Origin: JAHQVI01 sp050330195
GTDB taxonomy: Bacteria; Pseudomonadota; Alphaproteobacteria; Rhizobiales; Rhodomicrobiaceae
DNA: 64,000 bases
Assembly (NCBI GenBank): GCA_050330195.1
Contig: JBHJOB010000049.1
Location: 1-64,000, forward strand
Direction of reading: 5' to 3'
The first letter of the stretch is position 1, and the number at the start of each line of letters is the position of its first letter. Below the pieces are notes generated by a model. It was not told where the DNA came from. It worked only from the letters and a program-made list of their open reading frames with translations, and did not search any database. Below, one piece after another: positions 56,889-64,000 of the stretch. The translations under genes were made by a program, and so were the position numbers.

Positions 56889-56918
56889 AAAGGAGGCGCT
56901 TTGGCCTCCTTTTTTATT
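56889..56918 (+). terminator. Rho-independent terminator after the MipA gene
   Basis: A perfect 9-bp stem AAAGGAGGC / GCCTCCTTT with a 6-nt loop, followed by TTTTTATT. It ends the MipA transcript and lies just before the end of the convergent enoyl-CoA hydratase gene, where it may also stop read-through. Confidence 0.92.
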
Positions 56919-56923
56919 CTGCT

Positions 56924-57676
56924 CTACCGCTTGAAGAACGCCTCGAACGCCGCCATCGCTTCCGGCGATTTGAGACGCTCTGCGAAAAGCTTCTGTTCCT
57001 CGCCGAGCCGCGTCAGGATCTGCTTCGAATTCCGCAAAAGCATCTTGGTGATCCGCATGGCCTCGGGCGGACGCTTGCAGCACTCCTGCGCCAAGGCCCT
57101 CGCTCGCGCTTCCACCTCGTCGCGCGGCGCACTGTCCGTCGCAATTCCGTAAGCAACGGCTTCGCCGCCACTGACCGGCTGGCCGAGCGCGAGCATCATG
57201 TAGGCCTGCTTGTAGCCGACCTGAGCGGGCAGCAGATGCGAGGAGCCCGCTTCCGGCGTCAGCCCAAGGGCCGTGAATGGAAGAATGAGCTGGGCGTCGT
57301 CGGCGATGACGACGATGTCGCAATGCAGCAGCATGGTCATGCCGATGCCGACACCGCTGCCGCGAACGGCCGCGATAACCGGCTTCTCATATGACGCAAG
57401 GGTCTGCAGAAAGCGCATCACGTTGCTGGTGTGCACTGCATCATCCCCGCCGCCCTGGGCAACGGCAGCAAAGTCGGCGATGTCATTGCCGGAAGTGAAC
57501 ATGTCGCCTTCAGCGGCAAGCATCACCGCACGGATAGCCTCATCCTTGGCCGCATCTTCCAGCGCATCGGCCATCGCGCCGTACATCGCCTGGCTCAGCG
57601 CATTTTTTTTCGCCGGGCGGTTCATGCGGATTTCCAGAACCCCGTCCGCTCGCTTGATCAGCACGTCCTCGCTCAT
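56924..57676 (-). CDS. Enoyl-CoA hydratase/isomerase family protein
   Basis: A 250-aa crotonase-fold protein. N-terminal segment I-R-M-N-R-P-A-K-K-N-A-L-S; oxyanion-hole regions G-N-D-I-A-D-F and A-A-V-R-G-S-G-V-G-I-G-M-T, then F-T-A-L-G-L-T-P-E-A-G-S with one Glu in the usual second catalytic position. The family includes hydratases and isomerases; the exact reaction is not fixed. It runs convergent to the MipA gene. Confidence 0.85.
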   Translation of the reverse strand: MSEDVLIKRADGVLEIRMNRPAKKNALSQAMYGAMADALEDAAKDEAIRAVMLAAEGDMFTSGNDIADFAAVAQGGGDDAVHTSNVMRFLQTLASYEKPVIAAVRGSGVGIGMTMLLHCDIVVIADDAQLILPFTALGLTPEAGSSHLLPAQVGYKQAYMMLALGQPVSGGEAVAYGIATDSAPRDEVEARARALAQECCKRPPEAMRITKMLLRNSKQILTRLGEEQKLFAERLKSPEAMAAFEAFFKR

Positions 57677-57814
57677 GCGTTTTCCTCCTGCAAAGCCTCG
57701 ATTTCACTATCGCGGATAAGGGGAAACGCCGCAACGATCGAGATCGTCGCCGATGGAACCGCCTCAACTTCCGTGCGTTATGATTTTTTAAGCAGATATG
57801 GGCGGAGAGACTTC

Positions 57815-58048
57815 ATGGTACTCATATTGCTCGGTGCGCTGCTGTTTTTTGCGGGCCTTATTTTCGTCTTTGTGCAGCCGCTGAAAGGCCCCTTGAGTCG
57901 TCCAAGGCCGACAGGCCCCTCTCGACAGGGCAAGACGCTCGAACCGGAGAGACCGGGCCGGGGCTTCGATTTGCGATCGACCTGGCCGGGTCTCGTCACG
58001 ATGGCACTTGGCGCGGCGCTGTTGTTGATGGCGGCGTCAGGCTTCTGA
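57815..58048 (+). CDS. Small two-helix membrane protein (77 aa)
   Basis: A 77-aa protein with a hydrophobic N-terminal helix (V-L-I-L-L-G-A-L-L-F-F-A-G-L-I-F-V-F-V), a basic, Pro-rich middle (R-P-R-P-T-G-P-S-R-Q-G-K) and a second helix near the C-terminus (V-T-M-A-L-G-A-A-L-L-L-M-A). A GGAGAG site lies 5 nt before the ATG. I recognise no family; a membrane-associated role is likely. Confidence 0.6.
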   Translation: MVLILLGALLFFAGLIFVFVQPLKGPLSRPRPTGPSRQGKTLEPERPGRGFDLRSTWPGLVTMALGAALLLMAASGF

Positions 58049-58104
58049 TCTCCGCGCCAGTTTCCATCCGGACAGCTTTTGCGGCTTTCACTTCCCTGAG
58101 CGCA

Positions 58105-58698
58105 TCAGATGAACAGCAGGATGACGGACAGCGCGACAATCGCCGCAAGGGCGAGGTTCACGATGCGCGCCGTCTCGGGGGAGCGAATGAGCCGCCGGAT
58201 GCCCACCCCGAACAGGCACCAGATGGTGCTGGCGGGGATGGACACCGCAAAGAAGACGATACCCGATCAACGCCAGCTCGGCGTGGTAATTACCGCCAAC
58301 GGTCGTGAATGCCGGAATTGCGCCCAGCGCGATCATCCAGGCTTTCGAGTTGACCCATTGAAAGGCCGCTGCCTCGAAGAAAGTCAGCGGACGTGCATCC
58401 GCCGATGCCCCATCGGGACGGCCAGCCTGCGCGATACGCCAGGCAAGATAGAGCAGATAGGCGGCGCCCAAATATTTCAGGACGAGGTGGACCTGCGGAT
58501 AGCGCGTAAAAATTTCGCCAAGCCCGAGGCCGACCGCAATGACCATCAGGGGAAATCCGACCACGATGCCGGTGACGTGGGGAGGGTGCGCAGGAAACCG
58601 AAAGCCGAACCGGACGCGGTCAGCATGACATTGTTCGGTCCAGGCGTAGCCGCCGCGACGAAACCGAACAGAGCGATGGCGAGAATCGTATCGATCAT
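58105..58698 (-). pseudogene. LysE-family translocator, disrupted by two frameshifts
   Basis: The N-terminus starts M-I-D-T-I-L-A-I-A-L-F-G-F and shows the family's A-A-T-P-G-P-N-N-V-M-L; the middle (G-I-V-V-G-F-P-L-M-V, then Y-L-G-A-A-Y-L-L-Y-L-A-W-R) and the end (F-F-A-V-S-I-P-A-S-T-I-W-C-L) follow in two other frames. One shift lies in a four-C run of the gene strand (plus positions 58579-58582); the second is near 58263. The three parts together match the full family length of about 200 residues, so this is a recently broken amino-acid exporter or contains sequencing errors. Confidence 0.8.
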
Positions 58699-58854
58699 AT
58701 CTTGAAAAACACCAAAACAGGTATTCCGGCAACCACTCAGCGATGCCCGCATGGCTCATATGCAATGGACGCAACACCGCAAGCTGGTGGAGCGAATTTG
58801 ACATCTGAAAATGAGGGGGCGGCAAATGGGATACAGAATGTTTGAATCGAACCA

Positions 58855-59499
58855 CTAGGTCTTGCCGGACGACCTGCGCAGTCTGACATAGAGCGCGCCC
58901 TCTCCCCCATGACGCGCGCTTGCCGTCGTCATGCTCAGCACGATGCCGCGAAATTCCGGTTCGCCAAGCCATTGCGGCACGAGCCGTCGCAGCACACCGC
59001 GCTCCTCGATGAAATAATCGCGCGTCCGCTCGATTTCGGCGCGCGTGCCCTTGCCGGTAATGATCAGCACATTGCGATGCCCGCGCGCGGCGCTGGCAAG
59101 GAGGAATGCCCTGAGTGCGGCGTGAGCCTCACGCTGGCGCATCCCGTGGAGGTCCATGCGCGCGTCGATCTGCTCGGCATTGCGCGCCAGCTTGCGGCGA
59201 TGGCGGTCTTCGAAATTGGCAAGGGGTGGCGGCTGTTGCTGGACGGGCGGTGTGGCGCGGCTTTGCCGGGAGGGCGGTGAGGGGAGACCGGCGCGCTGGG
59301 ACGACGTGTCTGCCGGGGGCGGGCCGGTTTGTTCGGCGGAGATCTCGCCGGTCCATTCACCGTCACTCACGGCTTTGCCGCTGCGTTTATCTGCTCGCTC
59401 GCGCCGCCGAAGCGCCTTTGCATCGCGCATGGCGCGCGTCCAGAGTTCCGCCTCTTCAGCCGTGAGTTGTCTTTTCCGCGTTGGCGGCTTCGATCCCAT
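58855..59499 (-). CDS. Smr-domain protein
   Basis: A 214-aa protein with a C-terminal Smr domain (D-L-H-G-M-R-Q-R-E-A-H-A-A-L, L-I-I-T-G-K-G), the small MutS-related domain that binds or cuts nucleic acids. The N-terminal half is basic with a Pro-rich linker (S-P-P-S-R-Q-S-R-A-T-P-P). The start at 59499 has a good AGGGAATAGGA site; the upstream extension overlaps the dispersed repeat. It follows mltA in the conserved smr-mltA-Tim44 block. Confidence 0.85.
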   Translation of the reverse strand: MGSKPPTRKRQLTAEEAELWTRAMRDAKALRRRERADKRSGKAVSDGEWTGEISAEQTGPPPADTSSQRAGLPSPPSRQSRATPPVQQQPPPLANFEDRHRRKLARNAEQIDARMDLHGMRQREAHAALRAFLLASAARGHRNVLIITGKGTRAEIERTRDYFIEERGVLRRLVPQWLGEPEFRGIVLSMTTASARHGGEGALYVRLRRSSGKT

Positions 59500-59543
59500 T
59501 CCTATTCCCTGCCCGCACGGAGCGAAGTCCGATAACATGGATG

Positions 59544-59633
59544 TCATCCCCGCCTCCGCAGGGACATGCTTTTCGGAAAAACCGAGCTTCAAACAGATCG
59601 GATCAAGATCATTTCGTTAAAATGATCCGATCC
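59544..59633 (+). repeat. Dispersed palindromic repeat, copy 3
   Basis: Same order as the other two copies: G/C-rich head (TCATCCCCGCCTCCGCAGGG), the TTTTCGGAAAAACCGAGCTT core, a short linker, and a hairpin GATCATTT / AAATGATC with outer GATC pairs. It lies between mltA and smr, directly upstream of the smr start. Confidence 0.75.
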
Positions 59634-59659
59634 CGCGCAGCACTTTGCGCATCGAGTGG

Positions 59660-60772
59660 TTAATTTGGGATAAGTATACAAAATTCGCAGGCGTGTCGGG
59701 TCTTGCCGGCAATACGGCCCGCGGATTCTCCGCTACCCCAGAAAATATCGCCACGCGAAGGGCCGCGAATTGCCGACCCGGTATCCTGCGCGATCATCAG
59801 CCGGTTAAATGGGTGGCCTTGCATGTCGTTTAAAGCGGGAGCAGAAACCCACACGGGCAAGCCAAGGCGATGAAAACGCGGATCGACGGCAAGGCTGCGG
59901 CCAGGCGTCAACGGCACGCCGAGCGCGCCATGCGGACCTTCGCCGGCTTCCGCTTCGTCGAGAATGCGGAAGAAAATATAGGATTTGTTCTCCCACATCA
60001 GGCGCCGGCCACGCTCCGCATCGGACCGAATCCAGCCTAGCACGGTGTCGAGCGATGCCCTGGCAAGATCCAGCTCGCCCATTTCGACGAGACGCTTGCC
60101 GATGGATGTATAGGGATGGCCGTTCTTTCCCGAAAAGCCGATCCGCAGCGCCTTGCCGTCGGGAAGCCGGATCAGACCGGAGCCCTGAACATGCATGACG
60201 AAGGCGTCCGGCGCATCGGACAGATAGACCAGCTCAAGCCCGCGCCTTTCCAGCGCCCCCTTTTCGATCTCCTGACGGGTGAAATAGGGTATCAGGCCGG
60301 TCTCGCTCGTCCGCGCAGCCGTCAAGTCTACCGGAAATGAGGCAGGCTTGTTCTGTTCCGTTACCAGGACGAGGTCATCCGGCAGCGCGTAGACAGGCAG
60401 GTGAAAAGCCTCGTCCGGCGTCAACGAGCCAGCAAGCTCCGGCTCGTAATAGCCGGTCACCATTCCATCTCCGGCAACCTGCCGAACGCGATGCGGGCGG
60501 AAATGCGCCTCGAAAAACCTGCGCGCCATGTCCGAAGTGGGGGTGACGCCGATGGTGCGAGCGGCTTCCCGCACCACATTCAACCACGCGTCATCGCCGT
60601 TCTCACCGCCCTGAAGCTTGTCCAGCGAACGCGAAAACGCCGCGAACGCAGCAGCGTGATCATCGGATGGCCAGCCGGAAATATCGGAAAAGCGTAAAGC
60701 GATCGTGTCGGACGGCGTATATGCCGATCCGCCAGCCGCGCCAAATTGCCATTGCCACAATTGACCGGCCAT
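59660..60772 (-). CDS. mltA: Membrane-bound lytic murein transglycosylase A
   Basis: MltA cuts peptidoglycan to form 1,6-anhydromuropeptides. The 370-aa protein has the V-T-G-Y-Y-E-P-E-L domain and the C-terminal 3D/double-psi barrel with D-T-G-S-A-I-R-G-P-S-R-G-D-I-F-W-G-S-G, where the catalytic Asp sits. No signal peptide or lipobox is visible at the only possible start; an in-frame stop lies 17 codons upstream. The gene may rely on an unrecognised N-terminus or be truncated. It follows the Tim44-like gene after 48 nt. Confidence 0.88.
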   Translation of the reverse strand: MAGQLWQWQFGAAGGSAYTPSDTIALRFSDISGWPSDDHAAAFAAFSRSLDKLQGGENGDDAWLNVVREAARTIGVTPTSDMARRFFEAHFRPHRVRQVAGDGMVTGYYEPELAGSLTPDEAFHLPVYALPDDLVLVTEQNKPASFPVDLTAARTSETGLIPYFTRQEIEKGALERRGLELVYLSDAPDAFVMHVQGSGLIRLPDGKALRIGFSGKNGHPYTSIGKRLVEMGELDLARASLDTVLGWIRSDAERGRRLMWENKSYIFFRILDEAEAGEGPHGALGVPLTPGRSLAVDPRFHRLGLPVWVSAPALNDMQGHPFNRLMIAQDTGSAIRGPSRGDIFWGSGESAGRIAGKTRHACEFCILIPN

Positions 60773-60820
60773 TGCCGCGCCGCCACCATCAGGGATCGAG
60801 TTCGGGAGAAGCGCAGGCTC

Positions 60821-61534
60821 TCAGGCCATGCCGGTTGCGACGACGCGCCAGTTCGGATCGCGCGAGGACAGATCGCGGGCAAATGTCCAGCCATCCGTAA
60901 CGTCGGTAATATGCGTCGGGCTACCGTTGATGACTTCGCCGGCGCTGTCGCGCGTCGCAGTAATGACGTCGCTGACAAATTTGATCGTCACACTGGCCGT
61001 CTTGCCCTGAAGCTCAGCGTCGATGATTTCAGCGGAGGAAATGCCGACAAATTTGAAATCGACAGTCTCGCCATTGCGCTCACGCGCCGTGATGGCCTCG
61101 GCGAAGCTGTCATAGACCTCGCGGCTGAGCAGGTGGTTCAGCGTCTTGCGGTCGCCCTCGGCGTAAGCCGTGACGATCATTTCATAAGCCGACTTCGCGC
61201 CCTGCATGAAATGCATGGGATCGAAACTGCGGTCGATCTTGGCAATCTCCTGAAGCTTCTCCGCAACATCGCTGCCTTCCGCGGCAACCTGCTTCAAGCG
61301 CTTGGCAAAAGTGGCCTCATCAAGCTCGTCGGACATACGCGGCGTTTCCCCTCTTGGCAGGGTCACAACATTGTCTCGCACGGGGTTGCCATTGGCATCT
61401 TCCGCCGAGTATGGATCGTATCTCGGTCGCTCATGACCGGTCCGGCGTCCCAGGACGCTGCGGAGCTTCAAGAAAATCACGACCGCAAGGACCAGAAAAA
61501 TCAGTGTGAGAATGTTGTCGAATGTGCCGTTCAT
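60821..61534 (-). CDS. Tim44-like domain protein
   Basis: A 237-aa inner-membrane protein with one N-terminal transmembrane helix (I-L-T-L-I-F-L-V-L-A-V-V-I-F-L-K-L) and a C-terminal Tim44-like domain (M-Q-G-A-K-S-A-Y-E-M-I-V, H-L-L-S-R-E-V-Y-D-S-F, and the final G-W-T-F-A-R-D). Alphaproteobacterial homologs act in inner-membrane protein assembly. It is divergent from fxsA, in the usual fxsA-Tim44-mltA-smr arrangement of this group. Confidence 0.88.
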   Translation of the reverse strand: MNGTFDNILTLIFLVLAVVIFLKLRSVLGRRTGHERPRYDPYSAEDANGNPVRDNVVTLPRGETPRMSDELDEATFAKRLKQVAAEGSDVAEKLQEIAKIDRSFDPMHFMQGAKSAYEMIVTAYAEGDRKTLNHLLSREVYDSFAEAITARERNGETVDFKFVGISSAEIIDAELQGKTASVTIKFVSDVITATRDSAGEVINGSPTHITDVTDGWTFARDLSSRDPNWRVVATGMA

Positions 61535-61748
61535 CTTGCCGCAGCTTCTAAGAATACATATGTGCGCTGAAACCCTCTGATCTCATATAGTGTGCAGCCA
61601 GTGTGACCGCCAGAGGATCGAAGGCCGGTGGAAAATAAGCCGCACAACTCATAGCAAATTACGCGATCGAAACGGTTAAGCCAACCGGCAAGAGTGCGCA
61701 GAATTTGATCAGCATCCGATTTTCACGAGTCATTAAGGGCTTAACCGA

Positions 61749-62333
61749 ATGCAAATTGTTTTGTTCCTGATCTTCATAGTCGTTCCGATCGCCGAAATCG
61801 CGCTCTTCATTCAGGCAGGGCAACTGATCGGATTGTGGCCGACCATCGCGATCACGATAGGAACCGCTATTGCTGGCAGTTTTTTGATGCGTGTGCAAGG
61901 TTTTGCAACGCTTAATCGCTTTTCGCAAGCCGCGCAACGGGGCGAAGTTCCAATTACCCCGGTCATCGATGGCATCGGAATCTTCGCGGCTGGCCTGCTT
62001 CTGCTGACGCCGGGCCTGTTAACCGACACGATCGGCCTGCTGCTTTTCGTGCCGCCATTCCGCCGCGCATTGGCGAAATGGGCATTCGGACGGGCGCTGG
62101 AACGCGGGCGCGTACATGTCCGCACCTATGGCGCCAGCAGCAATGGCGGCACGAAGCCGCAGGGCCCTCCACGCGGCGGCAAGGGCTTCGGGAAGTCCGG
62201 CGACGTGATCGACGCGGAGTTCGAGACGATCGACCCGCAGGACAATGGCGACGGGGCGGAGCCGCTCGATCGTGACGAAAACGACCGCTCCCGGACGCGC
62301 AAAAAGGACTCGCCCTGGCGATCCGGATCGTGA
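61749..62333 (+). CDS. fxsA: FxsA family membrane protein
   Basis: A 194-aa protein: an N-terminal FxsA domain with hydrophobic helices (V-L-F-L-I-F-I-V-V-P-I-A-E-I-A-L-F) and L-L-T-P-G-L-L-T-D-T-I-G, followed by a Gly-rich, acidic, probably disordered C-terminal tail. FxsA proteins are cytoplasmic-membrane proteins; E. coli FxsA reduces phage T7 exclusion. It shares its upstream region with the divergent Tim44-like gene. Confidence 0.88.
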   Translation: MQIVLFLIFIVVPIAEIALFIQAGQLIGLWPTIAITIGTAIAGSFLMRVQGFATLNRFSQAAQRGEVPITPVIDGIGIFAAGLLLLTPGLLTDTIGLLLFVPPFRRALAKWAFGRALERGRVHVRTYGASSNGGTKPQGPPRGGKGFGKSGDVIDAEFETIDPQDNGDGAEPLDRDENDRSRTRKKDSPWRSGS

Positions 62334-62540
62334 TCAACAGTTCGTGACACGCGCGCCGGCTAAAAGATTCGTCGGCCAAATTCTCCCTGACCCTGACAAA
62401 AAGAAAGATGAAAATCATCGCGTGATTGCCTGTCAACCTCCGTCATGCTAGCCACAGGCAGCATTCCCAACGGCTTGATCCCTTATGGCTCGGGCACATT
62501 CCGTGCCGGTCAGCCAATCCAATCGAAGGTTAGCAGGACG

Positions 62541-63035
62541 ATGACTGAAGAAACGAACGGCAATGGCAACGCAGCAGGCTCGACGGACAAGAAACCTCAG
62601 ATCAACGTTCTCGGGCAATATATCAAGGATCTGTCCTTCGAAAATCCCAATGCGCCGGGCAGTCTGCGCAGCCAGGGCAAGAACCCCAATCTTCAGATAA
62701 ACTTCAATGTTCAGGCACATCCTCTCGGTGAGGAAATGTACGAAGTCGCTCTGAAGCTCGAAGCGACCGCCAAGACCGACGAAGGCATTCTCTACAATCT
62801 GGAACTCGTTTATGCGGGCGGTTTCCGTCTGCACGATCTGCCGGAAAAGGCGATCAAGCCGGTGCTGTTCATCGAGTGCCCGGCTCTGCTGTTTCCGTTT
62901 GCGCGCCGTATCGTCGCGGATATGAGCCGCGAAGGCGGGTTCCCGCCGCTCCTGCTCGATCCGATCGATTTTGCCGCACTGTTCCGTCAGCAGGCAGCGG
63001 AAAATCAGGCCGGTCAGCAAGCTGCAGTGCAGTAG
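62541..63035 (+). CDS. secB: Protein-export chaperone SecB
   Basis: SecB keeps preproteins unfolded for SecA/SecYEG. The 164-aa protein has the core L-G-Q-Y-I-K-D-L-S-F-E-N-P-N-A-P, V-A-L-K-L-E-A-T-A-K, I-L-Y-N-L-E-L-V-Y-A-G and the C-terminal A-R-R-I-V-A-D-M-S-R-E-G-G-F-P-P-L-L-L-D-P-I-D-F. An AGGAC site precedes the ATG; an upstream in-frame extension is not conserved. It is convergent with dnaQ, 12 nt apart. Confidence 0.96.
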   Translation: MTEETNGNGNAAGSTDKKPQINVLGQYIKDLSFENPNAPGSLRSQGKNPNLQINFNVQAHPLGEEMYEVALKLEATAKTDEGILYNLELVYAGGFRLHDLPEKAIKPVLFIECPALLFPFARRIVADMSREGGFPPLLLDPIDFAALFRQQAAENQAGQQAAVQ

Positions 63036-63047
63036 CGGATCGTCCGA

Positions 63048-63737
63048 TTACTGATATTGACGCCAAACCGCATCCTCGCCAAGCTCGTCGATAAAAGCCT
63101 GGTGAGCGTTGCGCTCGGCGTCGATCAGATTGACGGGCAGAGGACGCGGGCGCGACAGGATCATGCTGCCGCCGCCCTTGCCATTCTCCATGCGGAGGCG
63201 CCGGGCGGACAGATCGAGCGCCGCCTGCTTGCCGCCGACAAGCTCCAGATAGACCTCCGCAAGAAGCTCGGCGTCGAGCAAGGCGCCATGTTTGGTGCGC
63301 GCCGAATTGTCGATGCTGTAGCGTTTGCACAGCGCATCCAGACTGTTCGGCCCGGCCGGATGCTTGCGCCGCGCCAGCGCCAGCGTATCGAAAACCCGCT
63401 CGCCCGGAACGGCATCAATCCCGACCAGTTTCAGCTCGGCATTGATGAACTTCATGTCGAAGCTTGCATTGTGAAAGATCATCAGGCCGTCCCCGACGAA
63501 TTCGAGAAAGTCCTGCACCACGTCGGCGAAGACAGGCTTGTCCCGCAAAAACTCCGTGGAAAGACCGTGAACGCGGAACGCGCCCTCGGGCATGTCCCGC
63601 TCCGGGTTGATATATTGATGATAGACGCGCCCGGTCGGAATGTAGTTGGCCAGTTCAACACAGGCGATTTCGCAGAGCCTGTCGCCGCTCTCCGGATCGA
63701 AGCCGGTGGTTTCCGTATCCATGACGAATTCGCGCAT
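63048..63737 (-). CDS. dnaQ: DNA polymerase III epsilon subunit (3'-5' exonuclease)
   Basis: DnaQ proofreads for the replicative polymerase. The 229-aa DEDDh exonuclease has Exo I V-M-D-T-E-T-T-G-F-D, Exo II F-H-N-A-S-F-D-M-K-F, and the Exo III H-G-A-L-L-D-A-E-L-L. The ATG at 63737 has a G-rich site; a longer frame overlaps coaE. It lies directly after coaE, the usual order coaE-dnaQ in this group, and is convergent with secB. Confidence 0.96.
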   Translation of the reverse strand: MREFVMDTETTGFDPESGDRLCEIACVELANYIPTGRVYHQYINPERDMPEGAFRVHGLSTEFLRDKPVFADVVQDFLEFVGDGLMIFHNASFDMKFINAELKLVGIDAVPGERVFDTLALARRKHPAGPNSLDALCKRYSIDNSARTKHGALLDAELLAEVYLELVGGKQAALDLSARRLRMENGKGGGSMILSRPRPLPVNLIDAERNAHQAFIDELGEDAVWRQYQ

Positions 63738-63753
63738 CGTGTCGCCCCCCCGC

Positions 63754-64000
63754 TCAGTGTCCCCCGGCGGCGGCTTCGTGATGCCTGCGCCAGAGAGCGA
63801 ATTTTTCCCCGGTGCGATCCTTGAGCGATTCGAGCAGTTTATCGACCTCCGACAGCGTTTCATCCAGAGGTAATCCGGTGTCGATCACATAATCCGCGCG
63901 GCGGCGCTTCTCGGCATCCGGCATCTGGCGCGAACGGAGCGCTTCCAGCTTTTCGATAGTCATCCCCGGCCTTGCCAGAATGCGCGCGGTCTGGACCTCT
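63754..64000 (-). CDS. coaE: Dephospho-CoA kinase, C-terminal part (runs past the window edge)
   Basis: CoaE phosphorylates dephospho-CoA in the last step of coenzyme A synthesis. Only the last ~82 residues lie in the window; the gene begins beyond the right edge. The visible part includes the family segment I-L-A-R-P-G-M-T and the R-S-R-Q-M-P-D-A-E-K-R-R-R-A-D-Y-V-I-D-T-G block, ending in a basic His-rich tail. It is followed by dnaQ after 16 nt, with which it is probably co-transcribed. Confidence 0.9.
   Translation of the reverse strand, partial: EVQTARILARPGMTIEKLEALRSRQMPDAEKRRRADYVIDTGLPLDETLSEVDKLLESLKDRTGEKFALWRRHHEAAAGGH

Overview
The window is a GC-rich chromosomal segment of an alphaproteobacterium, most likely of the Hyphomicrobiales (Rhizobiales). 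The evidence is gene order (trpGDC-moaC-moeA-lexA, lpxD-fabZ-lpxA-lpxI-lpxB beside bamA/rseP/dxr/cdsA/uppS/frr/pyrH/tsf/rpsB, and secB/dnaQ/coaE next to fxsA/Tim44/mltA/smr), a direct-repeat GAAC-N7-GAAC SOS box before lexA, and a ribosomal protein S2 with the C-terminal helix-hairpin-helix extension of this group. The genus cannot be fixed from the sequence. Almost everything is chromosomal core; accessory material is limited to a few islands.

Layout. 1-4.1 kb: a tiny lipoprotein, pal, a decayed IS5-family transposase, a slipin, two overlapping tRNA-like sequences and a SelW-like protein. 4.4-9.2 kb: an overlapping trehalose operon, otsB / GH15 glucosidase / otsA / glucokinase, followed by a universal stress protein. 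9.9-12.5 kb: FkbM methyltransferase and the periplasmic glucan synthase OpgH. 12.7-16.0 kb: a tight four-gene cluster (MDR dehydrogenase, PTPS-like protein, GT4 glycosyltransferase, SAM methyltransferase) that looks like a small dedicated pathway. 16.1-20.1 kb: secG, an exported protein, tpiA and a PpiD-like chaperone.

20.2-31.7 kb: tryptophan genes trpE and trpGDC, separated by an AT-rich HEPN-like gene and a SixA phosphatase, then molybdenum cofactor genes moaC and moeA, lexA, comEC and gltX. 31.9-33.2 kb: gltA. 33.4-49.2 kb (minus strand): the long envelope/translation block lpxB, lpxI, lpxA, fabZ, lpxD, bamA, rseP, dxr, cdsA, uppS, frr, pyrH, tsf and rpsB, read from a clear promoter before rpsB. 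49.5-52 kb: an OmpA-domain protein, an SMR transporter and small uncertain genes. 52.2-55.7 kb: dnaE. 56-64 kb: MipA/OmpV, an enoyl-CoA hydratase, a LysE pseudogene, smr, mltA, a Tim44-like gene, fxsA, secB, dnaQ and the end of coaE.

The strongest candidates for something undescribed are the PTPS-like/GT4/methyltransferase cluster, whose PTPS and GT4 members lack residues usually needed for catalysis; the overlapping tRNA-like pair, one member of which has a GNRA tetraloop in place of an anticodon loop; and the AT-rich HEPN-like gene inside the trp locus. A three-copy dispersed palindromic repeat (about 90-100 nt) is also visible. No CRISPR array, prophage, intact IS, rRNA gene or replication origin was seen.
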